Position numbers and translations under genes: made by a program. The notes beneath the pieces are model-generated. The model was given only the letters and a program-made list of their open reading frames with translations. It ran no database searches and was not told the DNA's origin. Below are positions 22,811-30,072 of a stretch of 30,628 bases of DNA, piece after piece (the stretch's first letter is position 1; every line of letters starts with the position of its first letter). The stretch is taken from positions 1-30,628 of the forward strand of contig CAZITX010000024.1 in assembly GCA_964542305.1 (NCBI GenBank). The letters are read 5' to 3'. This stretch comes from DMER64 sp964542305 (GTDB lineage: Bacteria > Bacteroidota > Bacteroidia > Bacteroidales > UBA932).

Positions 22811-23464
22811 TCAATAAAGCGTGGCACTTATTTTTTCGATACACCCAATGATTTCCTGCGGGGAGTGGGCCATCTGGTCCGGATGCAGGGTAGAGAGGAT
22901 TTCCTTGTTGTTCATGCCCCAGGTAACGGATATAATGGGGATACCTACTTTTTTACAGGCTTCGATGTCCCGGGTTTCGTCTCCGATGTAAATCACCCGG
23001 GCAGGAGAAATGTTCTTTTTGCGGAACATTCGCTTGAAAACCTTGTCTTTGCCGAAGATGCTTTTTCCGCTGTATACAAAGTCAAATTCCTGATCCATCC
23101 CGTTATTCTTCATAAAGAGGTTTACGTTGGAACGGGAGTTGGATGTTATTATGGCCAGCCGATAGCCTTTGCTTTTTATCTTCTGAACCGCTTCAGGAAC
23201 ACCCTCAAAGGGTTGCATTTGCGGCATGAGCTCATGAATTTCGTTTTTTATCCGAAGCATGATTACTGCCAGCTTCTGTGGAGACATGCCAAATTGTTTA
23301 AGCAATTCCTGGGGCCTGCCGGCGGCAATGATCTTTGTTTCTTCCGGTGTCAGAGGCTTGCGATTGTATTCCGGGGCAATCCGGTTGTATATACTGATGG
23401 CAAGATCAATGGTATCGGCCAGGGTGCCGTCAAAGTCAAAAAGGATGTATTGGATGGGTTGCAC
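22811..23464 (-). CDS. HAD-superfamily phosphatase (phosphoglycolate phosphatase-like)
   Basis: A 217-residue HAD subfamily IA hydrolase. Motif I is DFDGTLADT with nucleophile Asp10 and acid/base Asp12. Motif II is the TSNS at 107-110, motif III a lysine near 139-141, and motif IV GDETRD at 161-166 with Mg-binding acids. An alpha-helical cap sits between motifs I and II. Such enzymes dephosphorylate small phosphates such as phosphoglycolate; the actual substrate is not readable. Translation probably begins at a GTG (23462-23464), giving MQPIQYILF just before motif I; no ATG is available there. It is transcribed leftward and alone, from a box at 23482-23489. Confidence 0.9.
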   Translation of the reverse strand: MQPIQYILFDFDGTLADTIDLAISIYNRIAPEYNRKPLTPEETKIIAAGRPQELLKQFGMSPQKLAVIMLRIKNEIHELMPQMQPFEGVPEAVQKIKSKGYRLAIITSNSRSNVNLFMKNNGMDQEFDFVYSGKSIFGKDKVFKRMFRKKNISPARVIYIGDETRDIEACKKVGIPIISVTWGMNNKEILSTLHPDQMAHSPQEIIGCIEKISATLY

Positions 23465-23481
23465 AGTTGTTATTTTGGCAA

Positions 23482-23489
23482 CAAAAATA
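23482..23489 (-). promoter_or_regulatory. -7 box for the HAD phosphatase gene
   Basis: Minus-strand TATTTTTG matches TAnnTTTG, 17 nt before the GTG start. The inverted copy of a 26-bp repeat begins 10 bp further upstream, over the expected -33 position. Confidence 0.5.
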
Positions 23490-23498
23490 CAATATTAT

Positions 23499-23650
23499 GG
23501 CCAGGAGGTGGAACCTACTGCGCCAAAATAATTGAGAAAATTTATAATAATATTAATATCAGATATTTGTGAAAAAATCTTTTAAAAGGGCGCGGAAGGT
23601 TCCACCTGCTGGCCGGTTTAAAATGGCGCGGAAGGTTCCACCTGCTGGCC
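23499..23650. repeat. 26-bp element, two direct copies and one inverted
   Basis: Copies at 23589-23614 and 23625-23650 (GGCGCGGAAGGTTCCACC core, 36 bp apart) are identical. The copy at 23499-23524 is inverted with about four mismatches. The 23625 copy is also the end of the DUF4932-like gene, encoding GQQVEPSAPF; the inverted copy reads GQEVEPTAP on the plus strand. Inverted and direct copies could pair as a stem of about 26 bp around a 64-nt loop. Confidence 0.8.
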
Positions 23651-25048
23651 GGTTGCAAAGCTGAGGGTGTAATTCTCAAGGGGAAAGCCGTCGGTGCTTT
23701 TGAAGGCCAGGCCAAGGAAGACCATTTGGTATTCTTTGGCAGGGGCCAGTTCTACATCCAGGATGACCGAGCGGTTGTCCTCGGCATAACGTATGCCTTT
23801 GATCTTGGGAAAATAATCCGAACCTTTTTGGCTATATGTGATGGAATACCCCTTCCCCTCCAGTTCCCGGTCAAAATGCACGGTTATGGTTTTGGTGGAA
23901 GGATCCACGTTTTGCGCGTCGTTGGAAAACTCGGCAAAGGAAACAATGTGGGGCCTTTTGACATCAAAGGCTTCTTTGTATAGTTGAATGTTCCGGGCAT
24001 ATTGTTCAAAAGCTTTGGCCATTTGCGGCATGTAGCTTTCAAAAGTTGGGTAGGCGGCTCTCTGTTGTGCGTAGCGGTCAAGTTCTTCTACCAGGTCCTC
24101 GATCCAATAAAATCCTCTAGCCAACTGGTTCATGGTTTCGTTGGCAACCTCGGCAGGAGTAAAATCGTGGTCTTTCATGTATTTGATGACTGCCGCACGT
24201 ACCAGGGATTCCTTGAACACCATATGCCATGCGCCGTAAGCTTGTTGTTGCATGAGGGTTCCTACAATCCCGAATATTTTCTCACCGCTGGTGGCAAATA
24301 GTTCACGGTTATTATCTATCAGGTGGTTGATAAAAGAGTGATTGAACTCGTGAACCAGGGTTGGGAAATACTCTTCGGCCGTATAGATCGGATCGCCGGC
24401 CTGGTCTGTTTTCCAGGTGCCCATAATGGCGTAGACCTTTCGCTGTCCGTCTGAAAGCTTGATCTGGGGGCCGTAATTGTTACCTCCGTTCCCAAGGGCG
24501 TTTATGATGATAAACTGTTCTTCGGGTGCTTGTCCGTAAAATACCGGGTACCAGGCGGCGTCCAGCTTTTCGTAAACCGGGGCAAAGCGTTCGGATGCCA
24601 GTAGGTAAGTTTCCTTTTGTTGGCGGAAGAATTCGGCGCTGTTGGTCTCCCGGTAGAAATCCTTAAGCAAACGGACAAATTCCAGGGCATTGTCGCGACC
24701 CCATCGGGCTTCAGGGATGCTATTCGTAAAAGGGACCAGCGGATCCAGGTTGTTGTCCAGGGATATGGCCATGAACATGGCAGCATCGTAAGCCACCCCG
24801 TTGGTTTCACGTATTTTTTTTACAAATTCAATAATCTTGTGATCCTTGTAAGGTTCGTAATGCGTGCGGATCTTATCTACATAAGACGTATACATGTTGT
24901 GATTATATTCCGGGGCACCAGCCAGACGGAAAACAATACTGACTAACTCAACCCGTTGATCTACAAAGGGTTTTTCCAAATATGCATTATGGGCAAAAAG
25001 TGTGGCCCCCAGCGTAATAGCTACGATTAACAAAGAATAACGTTTCAT
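23618..25048 (-). CDS. Putative secreted zinc peptidase, DUF4932-like
   Basis: A 476-residue protein with an N-terminal signal peptide (about 1-19, ending LFA-H). The central part carries HEFNH at 233-237, an HExxH zinc-binding, catalytic motif, within PTLVHEFNHSFINHLID. The C-terminal ~100 residues (from PHIVSFAEFSNDAQNVD) form a beta-rich Ig-like domain similar to those ending other Bacteroidetes secreted proteins. From memory this layout matches the uncharacterised DUF4932 family. Secretion and zinc binding are supported; proteolysis and substrate are inferred. The ATG at 25048 starts the signal peptide and replaces a start six codons upstream. Its 3' end is duplicated just past the stop (repeat at 23499-23650). 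Confidence 0.75.
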   Translation of the reverse strand: MKRYSLLIVAITLGATLFAHNAYLEKPFVDQRVELVSIVFRLAGAPEYNHNMYTSYVDKIRTHYEPYKDHKIIEFVKKIRETNGVAYDAAMFMAISLDNNLDPLVPFTNSIPEARWGRDNALEFVRLLKDFYRETNSAEFFRQQKETYLLASERFAPVYEKLDAAWYPVFYGQAPEEQFIIINALGNGGNNYGPQIKLSDGQRKVYAIMGTWKTDQAGDPIYTAEEYFPTLVHEFNHSFINHLIDNNRELFATSGEKIFGIVGTLMQQQAYGAWHMVFKESLVRAAVIKYMKDHDFTPAEVANETMNQLARGFYWIEDLVEELDRYAQQRAAYPTFESYMPQMAKAFEQYARNIQLYKEAFDVKRPHIVSFAEFSNDAQNVDPSTKTITVHFDRELEGKGYSITYSQKGSDYFPKIKGIRYAEDNRSVILDVELAPAKEYQMVFLGLAFKSTDGFPLENYTLSFATGQQVEPSAPF

Positions 25049-25207
25049 GAAGTAAAAATACGTCAAATTTTGATTTATTCATTTCACGGAATCCGACAGT
25101 TGTAATAAGTGATGCAGTGCTGTAAAAAATCAGTATCAGAATGGACTAAAAAAAATGAATAGTTAACACCGGGTCAATTAATTACATACATTTACAACAA
25201 AAAAGCC

Positions 25208-26302
25208 ATGAAAAAGTCTCTGATTTTCGTTTTTTCGGTGTTGATTCTGTTTTCATGTGAAGGAATGTTGTGCCCGTTTGGAAACAGGAAGATCGAGGTT
25301 GTCATTCATGACATACCATTTAAAACCGAGGTATATCACAGAATTCCCTATACGCTGAAAACCTGGGAGTGGGAGAAAGAGGGCCTCAAGCTTCAGCAGA
25401 TACAGATTCTGGATCACAAGACAAAAAGAATGCTGCAAACGATTGAAGAGGAAGACTTACCACATGTGCATAAAAATCCCATTCCGTTCATTCCCGTATT
25501 TACCTCTGACGAAATATCCCATTATTACCTCTCTATCCAGCTGCCCATAGAATTAAGCAATAACATACCAGCCAGGATCTCTCACAGGTTTATACTAGAA
25601 GACACCCTGACTAACAGAGAGATAACAGTTGAAGGCGGGATATTTACACCTCGGACCGACAAGACGCCTTTGTCCATTGCTTCGCCGGTTAAAGGAGATA
25701 ACTGGATTTTCATAAACCAGTCCACAAATGCTTATCACTTTTACGCGATTTTTTTTGTTGACGGAAAGCTTTGGCGGGGAGAGAGGTTCGCTTTTGACAA
25801 CCTTCAGCTCAACGACCAGATGAACGTTTTTTTCGAGGGAGATCCCAAGGTAAACGAATCCTATTTCAACTACAGGGATACCCTGTACGCAGTCGCAGAC
25901 GGGACAGTCCTCAAAGTGGTCGACGGCCGGCCGGAAAACAGGGGAGACGCCCATGACCTCGTATTTGCCACAATGGACGAATATGGCGGCAACTACGTAA
26001 TACTGGATATCGGCAATAGCCGTTATGCTTTGTATGCCCATTGTGTACCCAACGAATTTCTGGTATCCGAGGGAGATGTACTGAAAGAGGGAGATCCCAT
26101 AGGCCTTCTGGGCAATTCGGGAAACTCGACCGCTCCGCACCTACATTTTCAGATCACTGACGGTCCCCACTTATTGTTCTCTATGGGAAAGCCGTTTGTA
26201 ATAAAAGGCTACACAAAAGTCGGTGACTTTGAGACCGGCCCGATCAGCCCTGCCACCTACACAAACGCCATGATGGAGGAGCAATCAATCATTAGTTTTT
26301 AG
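25208..26302 (+). CDS. M23-family (LytM-type) peptidase lipoprotein
   Basis: A 364-residue lipoprotein; the lipobox ends at Cys17 (LILFSC). Residues 30-160 are a beta-rich N-terminal domain. The C-terminal LytM domain shows DTLYAVADGTV (224-234), GNYVILDIG (261-269), YAHC with His278, and GNSGNSTAPHLHFQ with the His311-x-His313 pair. The first zinc ligands are not in the common HxxxD form; His177 and Asp197 (RGERFAFDN) may fill this role as in the related subfamily with an RFAiD-like motif. M23 enzymes cut peptidoglycan cross-bridges or act as scaffolds. It would sit on a membrane facing the periplasm. Transcribed alone; a near-match box TACATTTA lies at 25187-25194. Confidence 0.85.
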   Translation: MKKSLIFVFSVLILFSCEGMLCPFGNRKIEVVIHDIPFKTEVYHRIPYTLKTWEWEKEGLKLQQIQILDHKTKRMLQTIEEEDLPHVHKNPIPFIPVFTSDEISHYYLSIQLPIELSNNIPARISHRFILEDTLTNREITVEGGIFTPRTDKTPLSIASPVKGDNWIFINQSTNAYHFYAIFFVDGKLWRGERFAFDNLQLNDQMNVFFEGDPKVNESYFNYRDTLYAVADGTVLKVVDGRPENRGDAHDLVFATMDEYGGNYVILDIGNSRYALYAHCVPNEFLVSEGDVLKEGDPIGLLGNSGNSTAPHLHFQITDGPHLLFSMGKPFVIKGYTKVGDFETGPISPATYTNAMMEEQSIISF

Positions 26303-26320
26303 TGCGTCTCAAATAGAGTG

Positions 26321-26356
26321 TGGTGCGCCATTTGGTGCGCCATTTGATGCGCCATT
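26321..26356 (+). repeat. 12-bp tandem repeat, three copies
   Basis: TGGTGCGCCATT twice and TGATGCGCCATT once, back to back, filling the short gap between the convergent M23 and amidase genes. The last copy ends one base before the amidase stop codon. Confidence 0.9.
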
Positions 26357-26357
26357 A

Positions 26358-28001
26358 TTAAGGCATCTTTCGTGCCCGGGTGGCTTGTTCAAAGGCATAG
26401 GCGATCCGCAGCAGGAATGCTTCCCGGTTGGATTTTGCGATAAAGGTGATGCCCGTAGGGCCGGCCTTGGAGTACCCCATGGGGACTGTGATGCAGGGGT
26501 ATTTGGCCACGGCGGCCTGGCCGGCGTTCATATTGTCTATGGACAGGATTGCATCCAGCCGGTGTTCGTCCATGGGCGTGTCAAAAAACCGCCTTCCTTC
26601 GCTTTGCAGACGCTCCCTGAGCTCTGCCAATTCCCCGGGAGTGAGGCTGACCTGCGCCATATCTTCAAAAATGGCCTGCCCGTAAGGGATCCTGATCAGC
26701 GAGTCTTCCCGGTTGTAATCAATGATGTCCTGTATGCTCCGGGCCAAAACAGTTGACTCGGCAAATTCCTCCAGGTACCGGGGAAGGTCCGCCTTCATAT
26801 CGGCACTCAGCAGATCACCAAAGCCGGTCAGATCAACCGCCACCGGGTCAAATTCCACCACCGTCCCGCCCAGCGCGACGATCTTTGACTCGGCAAGCCT
26901 GTAAAGGGAATCGGCCAGAAACGGTTTGATCACCCCAAAGCGCACGCCCTCCAAAGACGCGGTTTTCAATGCTTCGGGGTCCGGAACGCCGGTCGCGGGG
27001 ACGTGAGCAACGTTCCCCGCCTCGGCACTCAAATCGCCTCCTCCCATTGCCGAGAAGAGGATGGCATTGTCCACCACGCAGCGGGTCATGGGGCCGGGGG
27101 TGTCCAGGGTGCTCGACAAAGGAATGATGCCGCTGGTACTCAGCAGACCCACAGTGGGTTTGAGGCCCACCAGCGAGCTTTTTCCGGAAGGGGAAAGGAT
27201 GGAGCCCGAGGTCTCGGTGCCGATGGCCGCCATGGCAAAATTGGCCGCCATTGCTACGCCGCTGCCCGAGCTGGAGCCTCCGGTGTCGTAGATCCTGCGT
27301 CCGTAGGCATTGAGCGTCTGACCGCCCACCGCGCTGAATCCGTTGGGCCCGCCCGTAAACAGGTAATTGGCCCATTCGCTCAGGTTGGTTTTCCCCAGGA
27401 TGATGCCTCCGTTTGCTTTGATATTCCGGATGATCTCTGCATCAGGTGCTTGGTTGTCCTTTAGCAGATGGGCCCCTGCCGAGGTGGGCATTCCGCCCAC
27501 GTTCACGTTGTCCTTGACCAGGATCGGCATCCCGTAGATGGGGTGGTCTGCGTTGGAACGCTTTTTGTCCCTTTGGCGGGCCTCTTCAACCGCCGTGGGA
27601 TTGATGGCGACGACCGCATTGAGCATCGTGTTCCGGTCGTTCTCGTACAGTGCAATCCTGTATAAAAACCACTGGGTGAGCTCTTTGTATGTGAGTTTCC
27701 CCTCGCGGATATGTCCCTGCACCACCGGAATACTCTGCTCCAGGATCAGTGGGGTGAGCCTTTGATAGTCTTCCGGTGAAAAGTCTTTCAATTGTGCCGA
27801 GATGGTCGCCAGCATGTGGTTTTTGTCGCGCACCTGCGACTGGATGAGCCGGAAGCGCATCCTTGCCGAGTCGTGTTTCGCGTTTTCGGCCAGCTGGGCG
27901 GCCTGGTTGTAGGGAACCCACGGAGCGATCTGCGTCTGCGGCTTTTGCGTGCAGCTGTAAGCTGCTATCAGGAGGGTGAGGATTAGGAAGGGTTTTTTCA
28001 T
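26358..28001 (-). CDS. Amidase-signature family lipoprotein
   Basis: A 547-residue enzyme of the amidase signature superfamily. The catalytic Ser-cisSer-Lys triad is visible: Lys163 in VKDNVNV, cis-Ser243 in DTGGSSSGSGVA, and nucleophile Ser267 in GTETSGSI. The N-terminus is a lipoprotein signal with Cys17 (IAAYSC), followed by a helical region up to about residue 120. Family members hydrolyse amides ranging from small aliphatic amides to peptide and fatty-acid amides; a membrane-anchored periplasmic version could process peptidic or acyl-amide compounds. Start 28001 gives the canonical signal peptide, though the frame is open for another 37 codons through a 24-bp repeat that itself carries an ATG at 28049. 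Confidence 0.92.
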   Translation of the reverse strand: MKKPFLILTLLIAAYSCTQKPQTQIAPWVPYNQAAQLAENAKHDSARMRFRLIQSQVRDKNHMLATISAQLKDFSPEDYQRLTPLILEQSIPVVQGHIREGKLTYKELTQWFLYRIALYENDRNTMLNAVVAINPTAVEEARQRDKKRSNADHPIYGMPILVKDNVNVGGMPTSAGAHLLKDNQAPDAEIIRNIKANGGIILGKTNLSEWANYLFTGGPNGFSAVGGQTLNAYGRRIYDTGGSSSGSGVAMAANFAMAAIGTETSGSILSPSGKSSLVGLKPTVGLLSTSGIIPLSSTLDTPGPMTRCVVDNAILFSAMGGGDLSAEAGNVAHVPATGVPDPEALKTASLEGVRFGVIKPFLADSLYRLAESKIVALGGTVVEFDPVAVDLTGFGDLLSADMKADLPRYLEEFAESTVLARSIQDIIDYNREDSLIRIPYGQAIFEDMAQVSLTPGELAELRERLQSEGRRFFDTPMDEHRLDAILSIDNMNAGQAAVAKYPCITVPMGYSKAGPTGITFIAKSNREAFLLRIAYAFEQATRARKMP

Positions 28002-28060
28002 GGGAGTTATGAAGATCTGTCGTAGGGGAGTTATGAAGGTCTGTTTCATGGGAGTTAGGT
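28002..28060. repeat. 24-bp tandem repeat over the amidase start region
   Basis: Units beginning GGGAGTTATGAAG start at 28002 and 28026, with a partial third at 28050. On the minus strand this repeats ACTTCATAACTCCC just before ATG, giving in-frame start codons at 28049 and 28001. Confidence 0.85.
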
Positions 28061-28122
28061 TTTGTGGAGTTTGAGGAATTTGATGGGAGTGGGTGAGGGA
28101 GCGAAGGATCAACTTTGTTCCT

Positions 28123-28130
28123 CAAATATA
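28123..28130 (-). promoter_or_regulatory. -7 box for the amidase gene
   Basis: Minus-strand TATATTTG matches TAnnTTTG. It implies a leader of about 115 nt to the preferred start, containing the 24-bp repeats, or about 65 nt to the upstream ATG. Confidence 0.5.
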
Positions 28131-28160
28131 AGTAAAACCTGTTTATGATACTATAGTTTG

Positions 28161-28322
28161 CCACTGCAGTCCAGACCTCTGTTACTACGGTCCGGCTACT
28201 GTTACGCCGGTCCAGCTACTGTTACGGCGGTCCAGCTACTGTTACGGCGGTCCAGCTACTGTTACGGCGGTCCAGCTACTGTTACGGCGGTCCAGACCTC
28301 TGCTACTGCTACTGCGGTCCGG
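28161..28322 (+). repeat. 20-bp minisatellite
   Basis: About eight units with period 20. The consensus is GTTACGGCGGTCCAGCTACT, seen nearly unchanged from 28201 to 28290, with degenerate units on both sides ending in CCAGACCTCT. No unique spacers separate the units. It lies upstream of the amidase promoter, in a stretch without genes (28113-28735). Confidence 0.93.
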
Positions 28323-28334
28323 CTTTGATTATAC

Positions 28335-28598
28335 CCACCAGACGCACTTTACCCCCGATTTCGTACCTGGTGGGGCTCAAAATCTGCCCACCAAGCGCGT
28401 TTTTGGGGTGTTTTCGTACCTGGTGTGTTTAGGCGACCAGATGATAATTTCATAAGACGCTCTATATGTGGCACTTGACAAAATGACCCTTCCTTGAAGA
28501 TTATGACCAGGCGCACTTTACCCCCGATTTCGCACCTGGTGGGGCTCAAAACCTGCCCACCAGGCGCACTTTACCCCCGATTTCGTACTTGGTCAGAT
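28335..28598 (+). repeat. 53-bp palindromic repeats
   Basis: CCACCAG...CTGGTGG-type units start at 28335, 28388 (degenerate), 28504 and 28557. Adjacent starts within each pair are 53 bp apart. The conserved interior is CGCACTTTACCCCCGATTTC. About 65 bp of unrelated sequence (28441-28503) separates the two pairs. The period is not a multiple of three, so coding is unlikely. Confidence 0.85.
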
Positions 28599-28650
28599 TA
28601 ATACTTGGTTAAGGTGATCATTGATCATTGGGGTTTGGATCATAAGGTAT

Positions 28651-28730
28651 GCCTCCGGAGCAGATAGCAACGGGAAATAGGTGAGGTACGCCGAGATTTC
28701 CCTTTTGCTGTCTGCACCGGAGGCTTTTTT
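28651..28730 (+). other. Long hairpin element, copy 1
   Basis: GCCTCCGG (28651) pairs with CCGGAGGC (28717-28724). Inside, GCAGATAGCA pairs with TGCTGTCTGC and GGGAAAT with ATTTCCC, leaving an apical loop that ends CGCCGAG. Six T residues follow on the plus strand, so it could terminate rightward transcription. The copy at 29739-29807 has the same layout and direction. Confidence 0.65.
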
Positions 28731-28735
28731 GTTGT

Positions 28736-29026
28736 TTATTTTTGGGGATGGATGTATTTCTGAAGGTTTTTTACGTATTCTTCAAACGCATTTCTGCCTT
28801 TTTCTGTTAAGGAAACCGTAGTGTTCGGGTAGTTGTTTTTAAATGTCTTTTTTACAGTGATATAGCCTGCTTCCTGCAGTTTGTTAATCTGGATGCTTAC
28901 ATTGCCGGCAGCAGCTTTGGTAGTGTCTTTTATGAAGCTGAAACTGGTTTCTTCAACTGTCATCAATATGGATACAATTGATAAACGAAGTTGTGAATGC
29001 AATATGGGGTCTAAATCGCTAAACAT
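28736..29026 (-). CDS. Winged-helix transcriptional regulator
   Basis: A 96-residue protein of the winged-helix DNA-binding type (MarR/ArsR-like, HTH_34 layout). Helices around 6-22 (LDPILHSQLRLSIVSILM) are followed by a recognition region GNVSIQINKLQEAGYI (41-56), then the wing KKTFKNNYPNTTVSLTEKGR (59-78). The ATG at 29026 is chosen because it follows AGAGGAA and overlaps the upstream gene by 8 nt (ATGTTTAG); a TTG six codons earlier is possible. It is co-transcribed with the six-helix membrane protein, a pairing I recall as frequent in Bacteroidetes. It probably represses its own operon. The signal it senses is unknown. Confidence 0.85.
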   Translation of the reverse strand: MFSDLDPILHSQLRLSIVSILMTVEETSFSFIKDTTKAAAGNVSIQINKLQEAGYITVKKTFKNNYPNTTVSLTEKGRNAFEEYVKNLQKYIHPQK

Positions 29027-29612
29027 TTCCTCTTTTTTTAGCAATATTCAGTAAAATTCCAGGTATGATTAATCCGATCATTGCCCCAAACATCAAACTG
29101 AAGCCATGATATGCAGGATTAACCAGGAAAGTGCCAATCGCCAGTAAATTCAACACTATTCCTCCAATTATGAGCGGCTTAAATTTGATTGATAATCCAA
29201 TCACGATAGTAGTTATGGCAAGTAAAATCAACAAGACAGGGGCCAGAGCATTACCAATATGATCACCAAAAATGGCAGCTAATACGAATCCATTCAATCC
29301 AAAAAGCCAACCCATGGCTCCTACGATTGTTCCTAAAATTGTTTTGGGAATATTATTCTTTCTACTTTTTCGCCAGGTATAAAAGAATGTGTAGATTGCC
29401 CCCGGCAGGAACAAAATACATGTCCAGGCAATATCAAATTTCTTGTGTAATCCTAATAGTTCCAGAATATACTGACTAAGAATTACAGTAAAGATTAGGC
29501 TGCCCCATAAAATAATTATATGGCCGTTTTCCTGGATTTTTTTCCTGGTCTCTTCAATTGTCTTGGAAATTATCAAGAGACTCTCTTCGGGCGTAAAATT
29601 TTTTTCATCCAT
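29019..29612 (-). CDS. Six-helix membrane protein paired with a winged-helix regulator
   Basis: A 197-residue integral membrane protein. After a charged cytoplasmic stretch (1-30, EESLLIISKTIEETRKK) there are six hydrophobic segments near 32-54, 61-80, 91-115, 120-142, 146-164 and 171-190, with a basic C-terminus (AKKRGNV). I do not recognise a named family or catalytic motif. The gene comes first in a two-gene unit whose second gene, overlapping by 8 nt, encodes a winged-helix regulator. The pair could be a small stress- or envelope-responsive module. Codon and base composition are more AT-rich than in the synthetase region. Confidence 0.75.
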   Translation of the reverse strand: MDEKNFTPEESLLIISKTIEETRKKIQENGHIIILWGSLIFTVILSQYILELLGLHKKFDIAWTCILFLPGAIYTFFYTWRKSRKNNIPKTILGTIVGAMGWLFGLNGFVLAAIFGDHIGNALAPVLLILLAITTIVIGLSIKFKPLIIGGIVLNLLAIGTFLVNPAYHGFSLMFGAMIGLIIPGILLNIAKKRGNV

Positions 29613-29643
29613 ATTGTTTCATGTTAAAGATTATAATTTAACA

Positions 29644-29675
29644 CAAATGTAAATAAGTTAATATTATTAACCAAA
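29644..29675 (-). promoter_or_regulatory. Complete Bacteroidetes-type promoter (-33 and -7)
   Basis: On the minus strand TTTG (29672-29675) is followed after 20 nt by TACATTTG (29644-29651). This is the best -33/-7 pair in the window and leaves a leader of about 30 nt to the membrane-protein ATG at 29612. Confidence 0.65.
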
Positions 29676-29738
29676 TATTTTTATCACTTTTTTAAACTTT
29701 TTTGTTATGTCTTTAGAATTCAATTTGGTAGAGAAGTC

Positions 29739-29807
29739 TCCGGGGCAGAAAGCAACGAGAAATATGGGGGGGGGCGCCGAGATTTCCCTTATGCTATCTG
29801 CCCCGGA
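29739..29807 (+). other. Long hairpin element, copy 2
   Basis: TCCGGGGCAGA pairs with TCTGCCCCGGA with inner AGCA/TGCT and GAAAT/ATTTC pairs; a run of nine G precedes CGCCGAGATTTCCC, which is identical to copy 1. No T-run follows. It lies about 65 bp upstream of the -33 element of the membrane protein/regulator operon. Confidence 0.6.
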
Positions 29808-30004
29808 ATTTGTATGTTCCATGAGGATTTGGATATTCCTTATTAAGTGCTTATTTTACTTGCATCTGTTCCGGAAACAGTAATGTTGTACAAATAATCG
29901 TACATAACGACAATTCCCAATGTGTTCATGCCTTTGATTTTTTGGAAAGTGATCAATGCCGGTGAAAAGAAAAAATTGGTCAAACCGCTTCCGGATGAAC
30001 TTTA
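29808..30004. other. Intergenic stretch, nothing recognised
   Basis: No gene of recognisable family. A 25-codon frame starting with ATG near 29930 (MPLIFWKVINAGEKKKLVKP) ends in TAG at 30003 and may be a fragment of something larger, but I cannot place it. Confidence 0.4.
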
Positions 30005-30047
30005 GAAAAAAATCCCGGGACAATTGCAATTGTAATAATATCCGGGA
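30005..30047 (-). terminator. Possible leftward terminator hairpin
   Basis: On the minus strand TCCCGG and CCGGGA (30042-30047 with 30013-30018) pair around an internal palindrome ACAATTGCAATTGT, followed by TTTTTTTC. No leftward gene is visible to its right, so it may instead be a leftover element end. Confidence 0.4.
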
Positions 30048-30072
30048 GCAAAGAGAGAATCTGGATTTTTGA

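Noticed and set aside
26358..28112. Longest amidase frame starting near 28112
   Set aside because: It begins at a TTG, runs through the 24-bp repeat and hides the lipoprotein signal that starts at 28001.
28161..28322. CRISPR array
   Set aside because: The 20-bp units are contiguous with no unique spacers, and no cas gene is nearby. The 51-bp and 53-bp arrays fail for the same reason.
28349..28549. 66-codon minus-strand frame across the 53-bp repeats
   Set aside because: The repeat period shifts the frame between units, so the same DNA would encode different peptides in each copy; no start signal.
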